A stretch of DNA of 64,000 bases, taken from positions 124,001-188,000 of the forward strand of contig NZ_CAKUAT010000001.1 in assembly GCF_934636665.1 (NCBI RefSeq), read 5' to 3'. Origin of the DNA: an uncultured Senegalimassilia sp. Its GTDB lineage: Bacteria > Actinomycetota > Coriobacteriia > Coriobacteriales > Eggerthellaceae. The notes under the pieces are model-generated. The model saw only the letters and a list, made by a program, of their open reading frames with translations, was not told where the DNA came from and did no database searches. This document shows positions 7,943-16,442 of this stretch, piece by piece. A program made the translations under genes and the position numbers. The stretch's first letter is position 1. Every line of letters starts with the position of its first letter.

Positions 7943-9421
7943 TTACGATGAGGGTTTCCAATCCTTGCCGAGGATGACCAGCACATCGGTGCCGAACGAA
8001 TAGGCGCCGGTGTTCTGCACCAAGCGACCTACCCCCATGGCATCGAGCACGGTTTGGGCAGCGGGCTGCGCTTCGCTGGTGTTGTAGATGACCAGCGTTT
8101 CGTTGTACACGGAGGTGTCGGTGTTGCCCGTCTCCGAAACCTTGAAGCCCTTCGAGGTGAGCGTCGACTCCATGGAGGCCGCCGCTCCCGTGATGCCGCC
8201 GCCGTTTTTCAGCGTGATGGTGAAGCTGCCCGGATCGGTGGTAGCCGCCTGCGTCTGCTCGGCGGGCTCCTGCCCCGAGTCGACGCGGTCCATCATCTCG
8301 GACCATGAGGAGTTCGACACCGCGAACACATCTTGGCCATCGCTTTGCGTGACGTAGCCGGGCACGAGGGCGCCCGTGACGGAATCGGCGCTCATACCCT
8401 TGAGGCTCTCGGCCAAGGACAGAGCATCGCTTGAGCCCATGTCGGTGCCGAAGGCGCCCTGCAGCTGGTCGAGCAGGCCGACCAAGCTGGACTTGCCCCC
8501 CGAGACCATGCGCAGCGACACCGCTTCAAGCAGCTTGCGCTGGTTCTCGGCCTGGGTCTGCCGCGGCGACTCGAAGTTCGTGGCGCGCGCCAGCGTAAGG
8601 GCGCCCTCGCCGGTGAGGGTTTGGCTGCCGGCGGGCAGGTACACGCTGCCGGCGTTGGGGTCGTCAACCTCTTCGGAAAGGTCCACATCTACGCCGCCGA
8701 GCGTGTCAACCAGCTGCACAAGGCCGGCTGCGTCGATCTTGACCACATGGGAAATCTTCACGTCGGCGAAGTTGGCCACGGCGCTGACCAGGCTGGCATC
8801 GCTTTCGCGCACGCTTGCCTGCCTGATGGGGTAATACTTGCCGTCCTTCAGCGACACCTGCACGTCGGCGGGAATGCTGATGATGCAGGCGTTTTTGCCC
8901 GAGGAATCGGTTCGCACCAGGGCAAGCGCATCGGGGCCCTCGGCAGAGTTCGGCATGCCCGGCGTATCCAGCTCCGCCACGACGAGCGTGTAGAAAGGGT
9001 CGCCGGATTTCACGGCCGTAAGCGCCTTTTCGGCATCGGAATCCTTCAGCGCCAGCTTGTCGTTGAGGCTTCCCATAAGGGTGAACGAGCCCACCCCGTA
9101 GGCCACGGCCGCCAACACAGCCACCACCGCCACGGCGATGCCCACGCGCTTTGCGAGCGTGCGGCGCTTGACCCCCGGCGAGAACTCGAGCCCCCTGGCG
9201 TAACCCGTACGGCTTCGCGGACCCTGGGCGCTGGGCATGACGTTGCTCACGTAGCCGCGCTGCGCGCGCTTCTGCCTACGCGGGCTGGAGAAGCCCACCT
9301 GGTCGGCGTTCATGTGCGCCGGGCGCACCTTGGGGACGTGCGTGCCCAAGGTTGCGCTGCGCATGCGACGCGAAGTGAGCTTGGAGTTGATCTGGGTTAT
9401 GTCCTTGCGTTTCCTGACCAT
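7943..9421 (-). CDS. Divergent LytR-CpsA-Psr (LCP) family protein
   Basis: LCP enzymes transfer lipid-linked wall polymers onto peptidoglycan on the outer membrane face. This 492-residue protein has a basic cytoplasmic tail (about 1-85), one membrane helix (about 93-112), an LCP domain (about 135-300) and a C-terminal LytR_C-like domain (about 385-488). The fold landmarks are visible, but key residues have changed. The usual RSD motif is GPD, the SIPRD motif is SIPAD (about residue 185), and the YxRxR motif reads LARAT. These arginines normally bind the pyrophosphate of the substrate. It starts 15 bases after murA, so it is probably in that operon. Function may be altered or non-catalytic. 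Confidence 0.85.
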   Translation of the reverse strand: MVRKRKDITQINSKLTSRRMRSATLGTHVPKVRPAHMNADQVGFSSPRRQKRAQRGYVSNVMPSAQGPRSRTGYARGLEFSPGVKRRTLAKRVGIAVAVVAVLAAVAYGVGSFTLMGSLNDKLALKDSDAEKALTAVKSGDPFYTLVVAELDTPGMPNSAEGPDALALVRTDSSGKNACIISIPADVQVSLKDGKYYPIRQASVRESDASLVSAVANFADVKISHVVKIDAAGLVQLVDTLGGVDVDLSEEVDDPNAGSVYLPAGSQTLTGEGALTLARATNFESPRQTQAENQRKLLEAVSLRMVSGGKSSLVGLLDQLQGAFGTDMGSSDALSLAESLKGMSADSVTGALVPGYVTQSDGQDVFAVSNSSWSEMMDRVDSGQEPAEQTQAATTDPGSFTITLKNGGGITGAAASMESTLTSKGFKVSETGNTDTSVYNETLVIYNTSEAQPAAQTVLDAMGVGRLVQNTGAYSFGTDVLVILGKDWKPSS

Positions 9422-9436
9422 GGCGCTCCCGTCCGG

Positions 9437-10720
9437 CTATTCGGCCGCGCCAACCTGACGGCGCGTTACGTTGGCGCCAAGCTGGGAGAGCTTGCCGCAG
9501 TAGTCCTCGTAGCCGCGATCGATGTGCTTGATGTTGTGCACGCGGGTTTCACCTTCGGCCACGATGCCCGCCAACACCAATGCCGCACCGGCGCGCAGGT
9601 CGGTGGAGGACACGTCGGTGCCCTGCAGGTCGTTGACGCCGCGCACGAGGGCATGATGGTCCTCGATGGTGATATCAGCGCCCATGCGCGCCAGCTCGCT
9701 GGCGAACATGAAGCGGTTCTCGAAGACGTTCTCGGTGACCATGGAGGTGCCGTGGGCAAGGCTGCACAGCAGCATGAACTGGGCCTGCAGGTCGGTGGGG
9801 AAACCCGGATGCGGAAGCGTCTGGATATCGGTGGGCTGCAGCGGTTGGTTGCGGCTGCAGGTGACCCAATCCTCCCCCGCCTCGACGCAACAGCCCATGG
9901 CGCGCAGCTTCATGATGGCCATATGCAGGTACGACGGGTCGATGCCGCGCACCGTGACCGGGCCGCCGGTGAGTGCACCGCCCGCCAAGAAAGTGCCGGC
10001 CTCGATGCGATCGCCCACCGTGGTGTGCTCGCAGGGATGCAGGCTTTCCAGCGGCACGCCCTCCACCTGGATGATGGACGAACCAGCGCCGGTAACCTTG
10101 CCGCCCATGGCGTTGAGCATGTTCGCCAAATCGACGATCTCGGGTTCGCGCGCGGCGTTCTCGATGCACGTGGTGCCATGGGCGGTGACGGCGGCCATGA
10201 GGCAGTTCTCGGTAGCGCCGACGCTGGGAAACTCCAGCGTGACATCGGCGCCGTGCAGACCGTTGGGCGTGTGGGCGTTCAGATACCCATGGTCCACGGT
10301 GAACTCCACGCCCAAGGCCTCAAGGCCCACCAGGTGCATATCGATCTTGCGGGCGCCGATCTGACAGCCGCCGGGCATGGCCACGCGCGCCTGGCCGAAA
10401 CGCGCCACCAGCGGACCGAGCACGCTGATGGACGCGCGCATCTTCGACACCAGCTCGTAGGGCGTTTCGTGGGACGTGACCTGGGCGGTGTCGATGACCA
10501 TGGTGTGGCCGTCACGCTCGACGGTGGCGCCCAGGCACTCGAGCACCTCCGACATGACGACGATATCGCTGATAAGGGGCACGTTGTGCAGCGTTGAGGC
10601 GCCCTGGCCCAAAAGCGAGGCGGCGATGAGCTTCAAAGCCGAGTTCTTCGCGCCGGAAACCCTCACCTCGCCGGAAAGGACGTTGTTGCCCTCGACGACG
10701 ATGATCTCTTTCTCAGACAT
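9437..10720 (-). CDS. murA: UDP-N-acetylglucosamine 1-carboxyvinyltransferase
   Basis: First committed step of peptidoglycan synthesis: adds enolpyruvate from PEP to UDP-GlcNAc in the cytosol. The 427-residue protein has the inside-out barrel repeats typical of EPSP-synthase-like enzymes, the GAKNSAL motif near the N-terminus, and the catalytic Cys (about residue 119) in MPGGCQIGARKID. Because Cys rather than Asp is present, fosfomycin sensitivity is expected at this residue. The start is ATG 10720 after a GGGGGG-type ribosome site; a 20-codon upstream extension was rejected. A TATAAT-like -10 lies 33 bases upstream. Confidence 0.97.
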   Translation of the reverse strand: MSEKEIIVVEGNNVLSGEVRVSGAKNSALKLIAASLLGQGASTLHNVPLISDIVVMSEVLECLGATVERDGHTMVIDTAQVTSHETPYELVSKMRASISVLGPLVARFGQARVAMPGGCQIGARKIDMHLVGLEALGVEFTVDHGYLNAHTPNGLHGADVTLEFPSVGATENCLMAAVTAHGTTCIENAAREPEIVDLANMLNAMGGKVTGAGSSIIQVEGVPLESLHPCEHTTVGDRIEAGTFLAGGALTGGPVTVRGIDPSYLHMAIMKLRAMGCCVEAGEDWVTCSRNQPLQPTDIQTLPHPGFPTDLQAQFMLLCSLAHGTSMVTENVFENRFMFASELARMGADITIEDHHALVRGVNDLQGTDVSSTDLRAGAALVLAGIVAEGETRVHNIKHIDRGYEDYCGKLSQLGANVTRRQVGAAE

Positions 10721-10766
10721 GCAAACCCCCCTGGATGAACTAGATTGCGAAAGCCCATTATAAAGC

Positions 10767-10791
10767 GAAGGCCCGCGCAAGGCGGGCCTTC
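10767..10791 (-). terminator. Hairpin between tsf and murA
   Basis: Perfect 10-bp stem (10767-10776 with 10782-10791) with a 5-base loop, followed on the minus strand by GCTTTATAAT. It can end rpsB-tsf transcription, and the TATAAT next to it may serve as the murA -10. The rest of the 272-base gap shows nothing clear. Confidence 0.55.
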
Positions 10792-10992
10792 ACGATGAAA
10801 GCAAACGTATCAACGCATTCACGGGCGCGTGAAAGCGAAGATGCCCTTAAACGGGAAACGGGCCGCCCCGTGCCCTGCAGGCGCCAAAGCCGAAAGGCAT
10901 CAAGCTGATGCAGTGGCATATAGGCGGCATGCAGGTTACATGAGCGGCCCGAAGCGTTCAGCGATTCGCTGACTCTTTAGCGAAAGCGTAGG

Positions 10993-11859
10993 TTACGCGG
11001 TCTCGCCCAGAGCCCAGCGCACGAAACCGGTCACCTTGATGGTGCCGCCCAGGTTCTTGGCGCACTCGTCGGTGTACTGGTTGATGGACTGGTCGGGGTT
11101 CTTGACGAAGGCCTGCTCGGTCAGGCAGTTCTCCTTGTAGAACTTCTCCATACGGCCGGTAGCCATCTTCTCCTGGATGGCCTCGGGCTTGCCGGACTCG
11201 GCAGCCTGAGCCTTGTAGATGCCCATCTCATGCTCGACGACCTCGGCCGGCACGGACTCGCGGTTGGCGGACACCGGGGAAGCGGCGGCAACCTGCATGG
11301 CAACGTCGCGGCCGTAAGCCTGGAAGCCCTCGGAAGCGGGGTCGATGCCCTCGACGTCGAAGGTCACCAGAACGCCGATCTTGCCGCCACCGTGGATGTA
11401 GGAGGCGATGCCGCCGGCATTGATGGTGGTGGCGCGAGGAAGCTGGATGTTCTCGCCCAGCACGTGGATGGCGTCGGTGAGGATGTCCTCGACGGGCTCG
11501 CCCTCGAAGGTGGAGGCGCGCAGGGCCTCGACGTCGGCGGCCTCGGCGGCCAGGGCGGCGCGGCCGAGCTTCTCGGCGTAGGCCTTGAACTTCTCGTTCA
11601 TGCCCACGAAGTCGGTCTCGCAGTTCAGCTCGACGACGGCGGCGGACTTGGCGTCATCGGCCAGAACGGTCATGACGGTGCCCTCGTTGGTGGCACGGCC
11701 GGCCTTCTTGGCGGCAGCGGCCAGACCGCGGGTGCGCAGCACGTCGACGGCCTTCTCCATGTCGCCATCGGCCTCGACGAGCGCCTTCTTGCACTCCATC
11801 ATGCCGGCGTCGGTCATCTCGCGCAGTTCCTTGACCATGGAAGCGGTGATAGCAGCCAC
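10993..11859 (-). CDS. tsf: Translation elongation factor Ts
   Basis: Guanine-nucleotide exchange factor for EF-Tu. The 288-residue protein starts with the UBA-like N-domain carrying the signature ELREMTDAGMMECKKAL, then the core repeats and a C-terminal segment typical of full-length bacterial EF-Ts. The start codon is GTG, with an AAAGGA ribosome site. It lies 120 bases after rpsB in the standard rpsB-tsf order, with a hairpin in the spacer. Confidence 0.97.
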   Translation of the reverse strand: MAAITASMVKELREMTDAGMMECKKALVEADGDMEKAVDVLRTRGLAAAAKKAGRATNEGTVMTVLADDAKSAAVVELNCETDFVGMNEKFKAYAEKLGRAALAAEAADVEALRASTFEGEPVEDILTDAIHVLGENIQLPRATTINAGGIASYIHGGGKIGVLVTFDVEGIDPASEGFQAYGRDVAMQVAAASPVSANRESVPAEVVEHEMGIYKAQAAESGKPEAIQEKMATGRMEKFYKENCLTEQAFVKNPDQSINQYTDECAKNLGGTIKVTGFVRWALGETA

Positions 11860-11918
11860 GTTGGATCCTTTCTATCCTTGTTGCGGCGACGCCTGAGCGC
11901 CGCCGTTAATAACCTCGA

Positions 11919-11952
11919 ACGCCGTCGGCCGCCCTACGGGGACCGACGGCGT
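11919..11952 (-). terminator. Hairpin in the rpsB-tsf spacer
   Basis: Ten-bp stem (11919-11928 with 11943-11952) between rpsB and tsf. It is followed by a T/A-rich stretch, so it may act as an attenuator or mRNA-processing site rather than a full stop. Confidence 0.4.
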
Positions 11953-11979
11953 GCAACACCAGTGGGTTAGGCCCCGTGC

Positions 11980-12744
11980 TTATTCGGCAGCAGGAGCGGC
12001 AGCCTCGGCGGCCGGAGCGGCCTCGGCCTCGGCCGGAGCGGCCATTTCCTCAGCGGAAACGGGAGCGCCGGTGCCGGCGACGACGGCGTCGGCGATGAAG
12101 TCGGCCAGCAGCTTGACGGAGCGGATGGCGTCGTCGTTTGCCGGGATGCCGTACTCGACGTCATCGGGATCGCAGTTGGTGTCCAGCGTGCCCACCACGG
12201 GGATGTTCAGACGATGAGCCTCGCGGATGGCGATCTCCTCGCGGTTGGTGTCGATCACGAAGATGGCGTCGGGGACGCGCTTCATGTTGCGGATGCCGTT
12301 GAGGTTGAGCTGCAGCTTGGACAGCTCCTTGCGCAGCAGGATCTGCTCCTTCTTCGGCAGCAGCGCCATACGGCCGTCGGCCTCCATGGCCTCCAGCTCC
12401 TCCATGCGGGTGACGCGGGAGCGGATGGTCACGAAGTTGGTGAGCATACCGCCGAGCCAACGGGCGTTGACGTAGGGCATGCCGCAGCGGTTGGCGGCGT
12501 CGGCGACGGCCTCCTGGGCCTGCTTCTTCGTGCCGACGAACAGGACGGAGCCGCCGTTCTTGGCGACGTTGGAGACGAAGGTGTAAGCCTGGTCCATGCC
12601 CATGAGGGACTGCTTGAGGTCCAGGATGTAGATGTCACCGCGGGCGCCGAAGATGAACGGCTTCATCTTGGGGTTCCAACGACGCTTCTGGTGACCGAAG
12701 TGCGCGCCTGCGTCGAGCAGGGTCTGAATGCTGATCTTTGCCAT
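11980..12744 (-). CDS. rpsB: 30S ribosomal protein S2
   Basis: Structural protein of the small ribosomal subunit. The 254 residues contain the S2 landmarks LLDAGAHFGHQ, RWNPKM, FIFG and IDTNREEIAIREA. The C-terminus has an Ala/Glu/Pro-rich tail of about 25 residues beyond the core. The start is ATG 12744, placed by a GGAGAG site 6 bases upstream; the ATG four codons earlier overlaps that site. Expression comes from a clear promoter with a leader of about 105 bases, where S2 autoregulation could act (inference). Confidence 0.97.
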   Translation of the reverse strand: MAKISIQTLLDAGAHFGHQKRRWNPKMKPFIFGARGDIYILDLKQSLMGMDQAYTFVSNVAKNGGSVLFVGTKKQAQEAVADAANRCGMPYVNARWLGGMLTNFVTIRSRVTRMEELEAMEADGRMALLPKKEQILLRKELSKLQLNLNGIRNMKRVPDAIFVIDTNREEIAIREAHRLNIPVVGTLDTNCDPDDVEYGIPANDDAIRSVKLLADFIADAVVAGTGAPVSAEEMAAPAEAEAAPAAEAAAPAAE

Positions 12745-12856
12745 GACACTCTCCATTCGTTAGTCCTCTGCGTGCGGTCATCCCCTTTCACCCGCAACCG
12801 ATTTCGGCCACTAGCGGGAAGGGTCGCACACGCATGTGTGATAAAACAGCCCTCGG

Positions 12857-12885
12857 ATTATAACAACGCCCCCGGGCGTTTGCAA
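12857..12885 (-). promoter_or_regulatory. Promoter of rpsB-tsf
   Basis: Minus-strand TTGCAA (12880-12885), a 17-base spacer and a perfect TATAAT (12857-12862). An 8-bp GC-rich inverted repeat (12866-12873 with 12887-12894) overlaps the spacer and -35, possibly an upstream terminator or an operator. Confidence 0.75.
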
Positions 12886-12972
12886 CGGGGGCGTCGAAAA
12901 TTTGGTGCGGCCTTCACGAACCCGCTACCTAAGCTTGATTCGCAAGTTCATCCGAACACTTCGCTTTCGTTA

Positions 12973-13006
12973 TCGAACTCAGCCGTACACGTCCGGCTGA
13001 GTTCGA
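12973..13006. repeat. Perfect 13-bp inverted repeat
   Basis: Arms 12973-12985 and 12994-13006 with an 8-base loop, about 130 bases past the metal ATPase stop. Neither side has a strong T-run, so it is a candidate terminator or processing hairpin only. Confidence 0.5.
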
Positions 13007-13135
13007 AAATTCCTTTCTGGAAGCGAGGCCGCGGGCCCTAGGCGCGCGGCCGCCCATCGGCCGTCGAACGCCATCGGGCTCCGGCACTAGACGCATGACC
13101 GCCAATCGGCCGATGCCCGCGGGCTCTCGACGGGC

Positions 13136-15217
13136 CTATGCGTCGTAACGCTTGCCGTTGCGCATGGACAGCGCGACGGTGGACGCGTTATGCAGAAGCG
13201 AGGACATCTGCGGGGAGATGACGCCGCCGATGCCGGCCGCCAACAACGTCGAGTTGATGACCATGACCTCCTTGAAGCTGCCGTTCAGGCGGCCCATGAG
13301 GCCCTCGCTCATGCGGCGCAACGCCACGATGGAGCCGAGCTGGCCGCCCGTGAGCGTGATGTCGGCCACCTCTTTCGCCACCGCGGTGCCCTGCCCCATG
13401 GCGATGCCCACGTCGGCAAGCGCCAGCGCCGGGGCGTCGTTGACGCCGTCGCCGACCATGACCACATGCGCGCCTTGCGCCTTGAGGCCCTCGACGAAGG
13501 CGTACTTATCCTCGGGAAGCAGGTTGGCGTGGAACTCGGAGACGCCGGCTCGCGCGGCGATGCGCGCCGCAGTGCGCTCGTTGTCGCCCGTGAGCATGAT
13601 GACGCGCGAAAGCCCCAGACGGCGAAGCTCGGCGATGGCCTCGGGAACGCCGGCCTTGAGCGGGTCCTGCACGCCGATGACGCCCATGAGCCTGCCGTCC
13701 ACGGCAAGGTAGAGCGGCGAAAGGCCCTCGGTCTGTCGCGCGATAAGGTCTTTCTGCGCCTCGGAGATCTCGACCCGTTCGTCCTCCACGACGAAGTGCT
13801 CCGAGCCGATGACCACGCGCTTGCCGGCAAGCGAGCTTGCTATGCCGTGCGCCACGATGTACTCCACCTCGGCGTGGCGCTCGCGGTGCTCCAGGCCCTT
13901 ATCGGCGGCAGCGCGCACGACCGCGCGGGCCACCGGGTGCGGGAAGTGCTCCTCCAAGCACGCGGCGAAGCGAAGCACCTCGTCCTCATCCCAACCGTCA
14001 AGGGAAAGCACGCGCGCCACCTGCGGGGCGGCCTCGGTGAGCGTGCCCGTCTTGTCGAACACGATGACGTCGGCCTGCGCCATGGACTCGAAGTGCTGCG
14101 AACCCTTCACGGTGAAGCCCGCCTGAGCCGACTGGCTCATAGCCGACAGCACGGCAATGGAGCCGGTGAGCTTAAGCGCGCAGGAATAGTCGACCATAAG
14201 AGCCGCCGACGTCTTCACCAGGCTGCGCGTGGTAAGCGCCACGATGCCCGCCAACAGGAAGTTCCACGGCACGATGCGGTCGGCAAGGCGCTCCATGCGC
14301 GACTGCGTGCGGGACTTGTAGGATTCGGTCTGCTCGACCAGGTTGACGATGGTGCGCAGCTTCGTCTGGCCTTCGTTGGCCTTCACCTCGACGATGATCT
14401 CGCCGTCCTCCACGGCCGTGCCGGCGAACACGTCGTCGCCGACGGTGCGTTCCACGGCCAGCGGCTCGCCGGTGAGCGCCGCTTGGTTGACCATGGCGCA
14501 CCCTCGCACCACCGTGCCGTCAACGCACACAGGCATGCCGGTGCGCACGGCGATAAGCTGACCTGCGCGCAAGGAGCTGGAGGGAACCTGCACCTCGGTG
14601 TCGCCCTCCACCAGCTGGGCGGTTTCAGGCAGATCGAGCAGCGCGTTGATGAGCGCGCCCTCCGATCGGCTTCGCGTATATTCCTCAAGCGTCTCGCCCA
14701 CGTTGAGCAGAAGCATGGTGAGCCCCGCCGTGCGCGGGTCGCGCTTCGCGAACGAGATGCCGATGGCGGCCGCGTCGAGCACGGGCACGTCCAGCCGGCC
14801 CGCCGCCAGCGACTTCAGGCCCGCGAACAGGAACTTGCGATAGCTGAACACCGTCCAAGCCGCCGCCAAGGGCGCGGGCAGGAACCAGCGGCGCATGAAA
14901 TGGAAGCCAACCAGCGACGCCAGGTCCATGAGAAGGGAATGCGAGCGCGGGGCAAGCTCGAGGCCGCACCCTTGCTTGGCCTTGGCGATGGCTGCCGCGT
15001 CGATGCCCGCAAGATGCTCGAGCACGCGGGCGCGGGAGCCGGGGACGGCGTTGTATACCAGGGCCACGCTGCCGATGCGCGGATAGACGGTTGACTTCGC
15101 GATATCAGGGCATGCGCCCAGCACGCGATACAGCGCATCTAAGTCCGCTGGCGGGACAGGGCCCGCCAGCTTCACGCGCAAACGGCCCGGAAGCTCATTT
15201 GCGATCTGATATTTCAT
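13136..15217 (-). CDS. P1B-type metal-transporting P-type ATPase
   Basis: Membrane pump that uses ATP to move a transition metal; probably an efflux or secretory pump. The 693-residue protein has an N-terminal HMA-like fold without the CxxC metal site (LPGRLRVKL), the actuator motif TGEP, the phosphorylation site DKTGTLT, the HP motif in EHFPHPVARAV and the hinge GDGVNDAPAL. In the metal-selecting helix the usual CPx sequence is replaced by VDYSCALKL, so the ion cannot be read from the standard rules (Mn, Zn or Fe are possible). A small DUF1490-like membrane protein is encoded 15 bases upstream in the same operon. Confidence 0.92.
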   Translation of the reverse strand: MKYQIANELPGRLRVKLAGPVPPADLDALYRVLGACPDIAKSTVYPRIGSVALVYNAVPGSRARVLEHLAGIDAAAIAKAKQGCGLELAPRSHSLLMDLASLVGFHFMRRWFLPAPLAAAWTVFSYRKFLFAGLKSLAAGRLDVPVLDAAAIGISFAKRDPRTAGLTMLLLNVGETLEEYTRSRSEGALINALLDLPETAQLVEGDTEVQVPSSSLRAGQLIAVRTGMPVCVDGTVVRGCAMVNQAALTGEPLAVERTVGDDVFAGTAVEDGEIIVEVKANEGQTKLRTIVNLVEQTESYKSRTQSRMERLADRIVPWNFLLAGIVALTTRSLVKTSAALMVDYSCALKLTGSIAVLSAMSQSAQAGFTVKGSQHFESMAQADVIVFDKTGTLTEAAPQVARVLSLDGWDEDEVLRFAACLEEHFPHPVARAVVRAAADKGLEHRERHAEVEYIVAHGIASSLAGKRVVIGSEHFVVEDERVEISEAQKDLIARQTEGLSPLYLAVDGRLMGVIGVQDPLKAGVPEAIAELRRLGLSRVIMLTGDNERTAARIAARAGVSEFHANLLPEDKYAFVEGLKAQGAHVVMVGDGVNDAPALALADVGIAMGQGTAVAKEVADITLTGGQLGSIVALRRMSEGLMGRLNGSFKEVMVINSTLLAAGIGGVISPQMSSLLHNASTVALSMRNGKRYDA

Positions 15218-15232
15218 AGCGACGTCTTCGCG

Positions 15233-15484
15233 CTATTCGCCGTCGGCCGCAGGCTGCTCGGTCTTGGCGGACTCGTTGATGTAGCTGGCCTCGGCCACGA
15301 TGTCGTCGACCTGGGCCTTGGCCTGCTCGACCACGTCCTGATAAGCGGCCTTGGCCTGCAGGCCCTTGGCAACGCCCTGCACGTAGCACTTCTTCGCCGT
15401 AGAGCTGCTCAGCGCCTTCAAACCCAGCGTGCCCAGAGCAAAACCGCCGGCAATCATCCAACCATCGCGCTTTTTGAGTTTCAT
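15233..15484 (-). CDS. Small DUF1490/PacL-like membrane protein
   Basis: 83 residues: a short basic N-terminus, one glycine-rich membrane helix (GGFALGTLGLKAL), then an amphipathic helix ending VDDIVAEASY. Size, order and the R/K-rich VAKGLQAK segment resemble the small partner proteins of P1B ATPases in actinobacteria (DUF1490, called PacL in mycobacteria, and DUF6110 in other Gram-positives). That family link is my recognition, not a computed match. It precedes the ATPase gene by 15 bases. The start is ATG 15484 with an AAGGA ribosome site. Confidence 0.72.
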   Translation of the reverse strand: MKLKKRDGWMIAGGFALGTLGLKALSSSTAKKCYVQGVAKGLQAKAAYQDVVEQAKAQVDDIVAEASYINESAKTEQPAADGE

Positions 15485-15562
15485 GATCTTCGTCCTTCCT
15501 TGCGCTGTCCACCGCTGTGGATCCAGCAATGTTCGACCCCAAAAACTTTTACTCCGTACGAA

Positions 15563-15591
15563 AGAGTATGGCCCGGCTGACATTCTGTCAA
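15563..15591 (-). promoter_or_regulatory. Promoter and operator of the metal ATPase operon
   Basis: Minus-strand TTGACA (15586-15591), a 17-base spacer and TACTCT (15563-15568). A perfect dyad TGACA-N3-TGTCA (15578-15590) covers the -35 and the start of the spacer, where a repressor would block RNA polymerase. Inference: a metal-sensing repressor encoded elsewhere. Confidence 0.6.
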
Positions 15592-15729
15592 TCAACGGCA
15601 ACTTTTTCCTCGAAATCGTCGTTTGCCGTCATGCGGGGTTATTGCGGACGGCCGATGACGTGGGCATATCTGCGCAGCGAAGCACGCTATCATGGTGCCA
15701 GCACAACTTCGAACCATTTGGAGCATCGT

Positions 15730-16314
15730 ATGAACTTCAACAACGTATCCTTCGAGCGCTCGTTCGGCATCTCGTCGCAGCTGCCGCCCTCGACGCTTCC
15801 GGAAGTGGCGTTCGCCGGCCGTTCGAACGTGGGCAAGTCGTCCATGCTCAACGCCCTGTTCGGCCGCAAAAGCCTGGCGAAGGTCTCGCAGAAGCCCGGC
15901 AAGACGTCCACCATCAACTTCTTCGCAACCGAAGGCGCCCGCTTCGTCGACCTGCCCGGCTACGGCTACGCGCGCGTGGCGAAATCCGAGAAGGGCCGCT
16001 GGGCGGAGCTGATCGAGGGCTATTTCAACCAGGATCGCAACTTCGCGCTGGTGGTCAGCCTGGTGGACATCCGCCACGAAGCGCAGCAGCTCGACCTGAA
16101 CATGATCAACTTCCTTATGGAGGCGGGGCTGCCCTTCGCCGTGGTGCTCACCAAGGCCGACAAGCTCTCCCGCAACCAGCAGAACAAGCAGGTTTCCGTG
16201 CTGCGCCGCCAGCTGGCCCTGCCCGACGACGTGCCCATGCTGGTGACGTCCAGCGAGAAGCGCGAGGGCTTCGACGCCTTGCGCAGGCTCATCACGCAGG
16301 CCTGCGAAGGCTAA
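15730..16314 (+). CDS. engB: Ribosome biogenesis GTPase EngB/YsxC
   Basis: Circularly ordinary (non-permuted) small GTPase needed for 50S subunit assembly. The 194 residues carry G1 (GRSNVGKSS), G2 threonine (GKTSTINFF), G3 (DLPGYGYA), G4 (TKADKL) and G5 (TSSEK). The open frame extends upstream, but ATG 15730 has a GGAG site and aligns with the family N-terminus. It is the first plus-strand gene in the window and stands alone, ending at a strong hairpin terminator. Confidence 0.96.
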   Translation: MNFNNVSFERSFGISSQLPPSTLPEVAFAGRSNVGKSSMLNALFGRKSLAKVSQKPGKTSTINFFATEGARFVDLPGYGYARVAKSEKGRWAELIEGYFNQDRNFALVVSLVDIRHEAQQLDLNMINFLMEAGLPFAVVLTKADKLSRNQQNKQVSVLRRQLALPDDVPMLVTSSEKREGFDALRRLITQACEG

Positions 16315-16338
16315 CGCGGTATCGTCCCCGCAAACGCG

Positions 16339-16380
16339 AACGAGCCCCAAGCTGATGGATAGCTTGGGGCTCGTTGTTTG
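16339..16380 (+). terminator. Terminator of engB
   Basis: Perfect 15-bp stem (16339-16353 with 16361-16375) with a 7-base loop, then GTTTG. It lies 24 bases past the engB stop and may also serve the converging NlpC/P60 gene. Confidence 0.8.
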
Positions 16381-16442
16381 CTGCAGGTGCTTTTGCGCTT
16401 GCCGATTGGATGCTTGCCGACAGGCCGCTGGAGCGAGAAGCG

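Larger units (their letters stand above)
12745..13135. other. Intergenic region with rpsB promoter and hairpins
   Basis: These 391 bases contain the rpsB-tsf promoter and leader (12745-12894) and a 13-bp inverted repeat (12973-13006). The GC-rich remainder near the 3' end of the metal ATPase gene holds no convincing gene. Confidence 0.7.
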
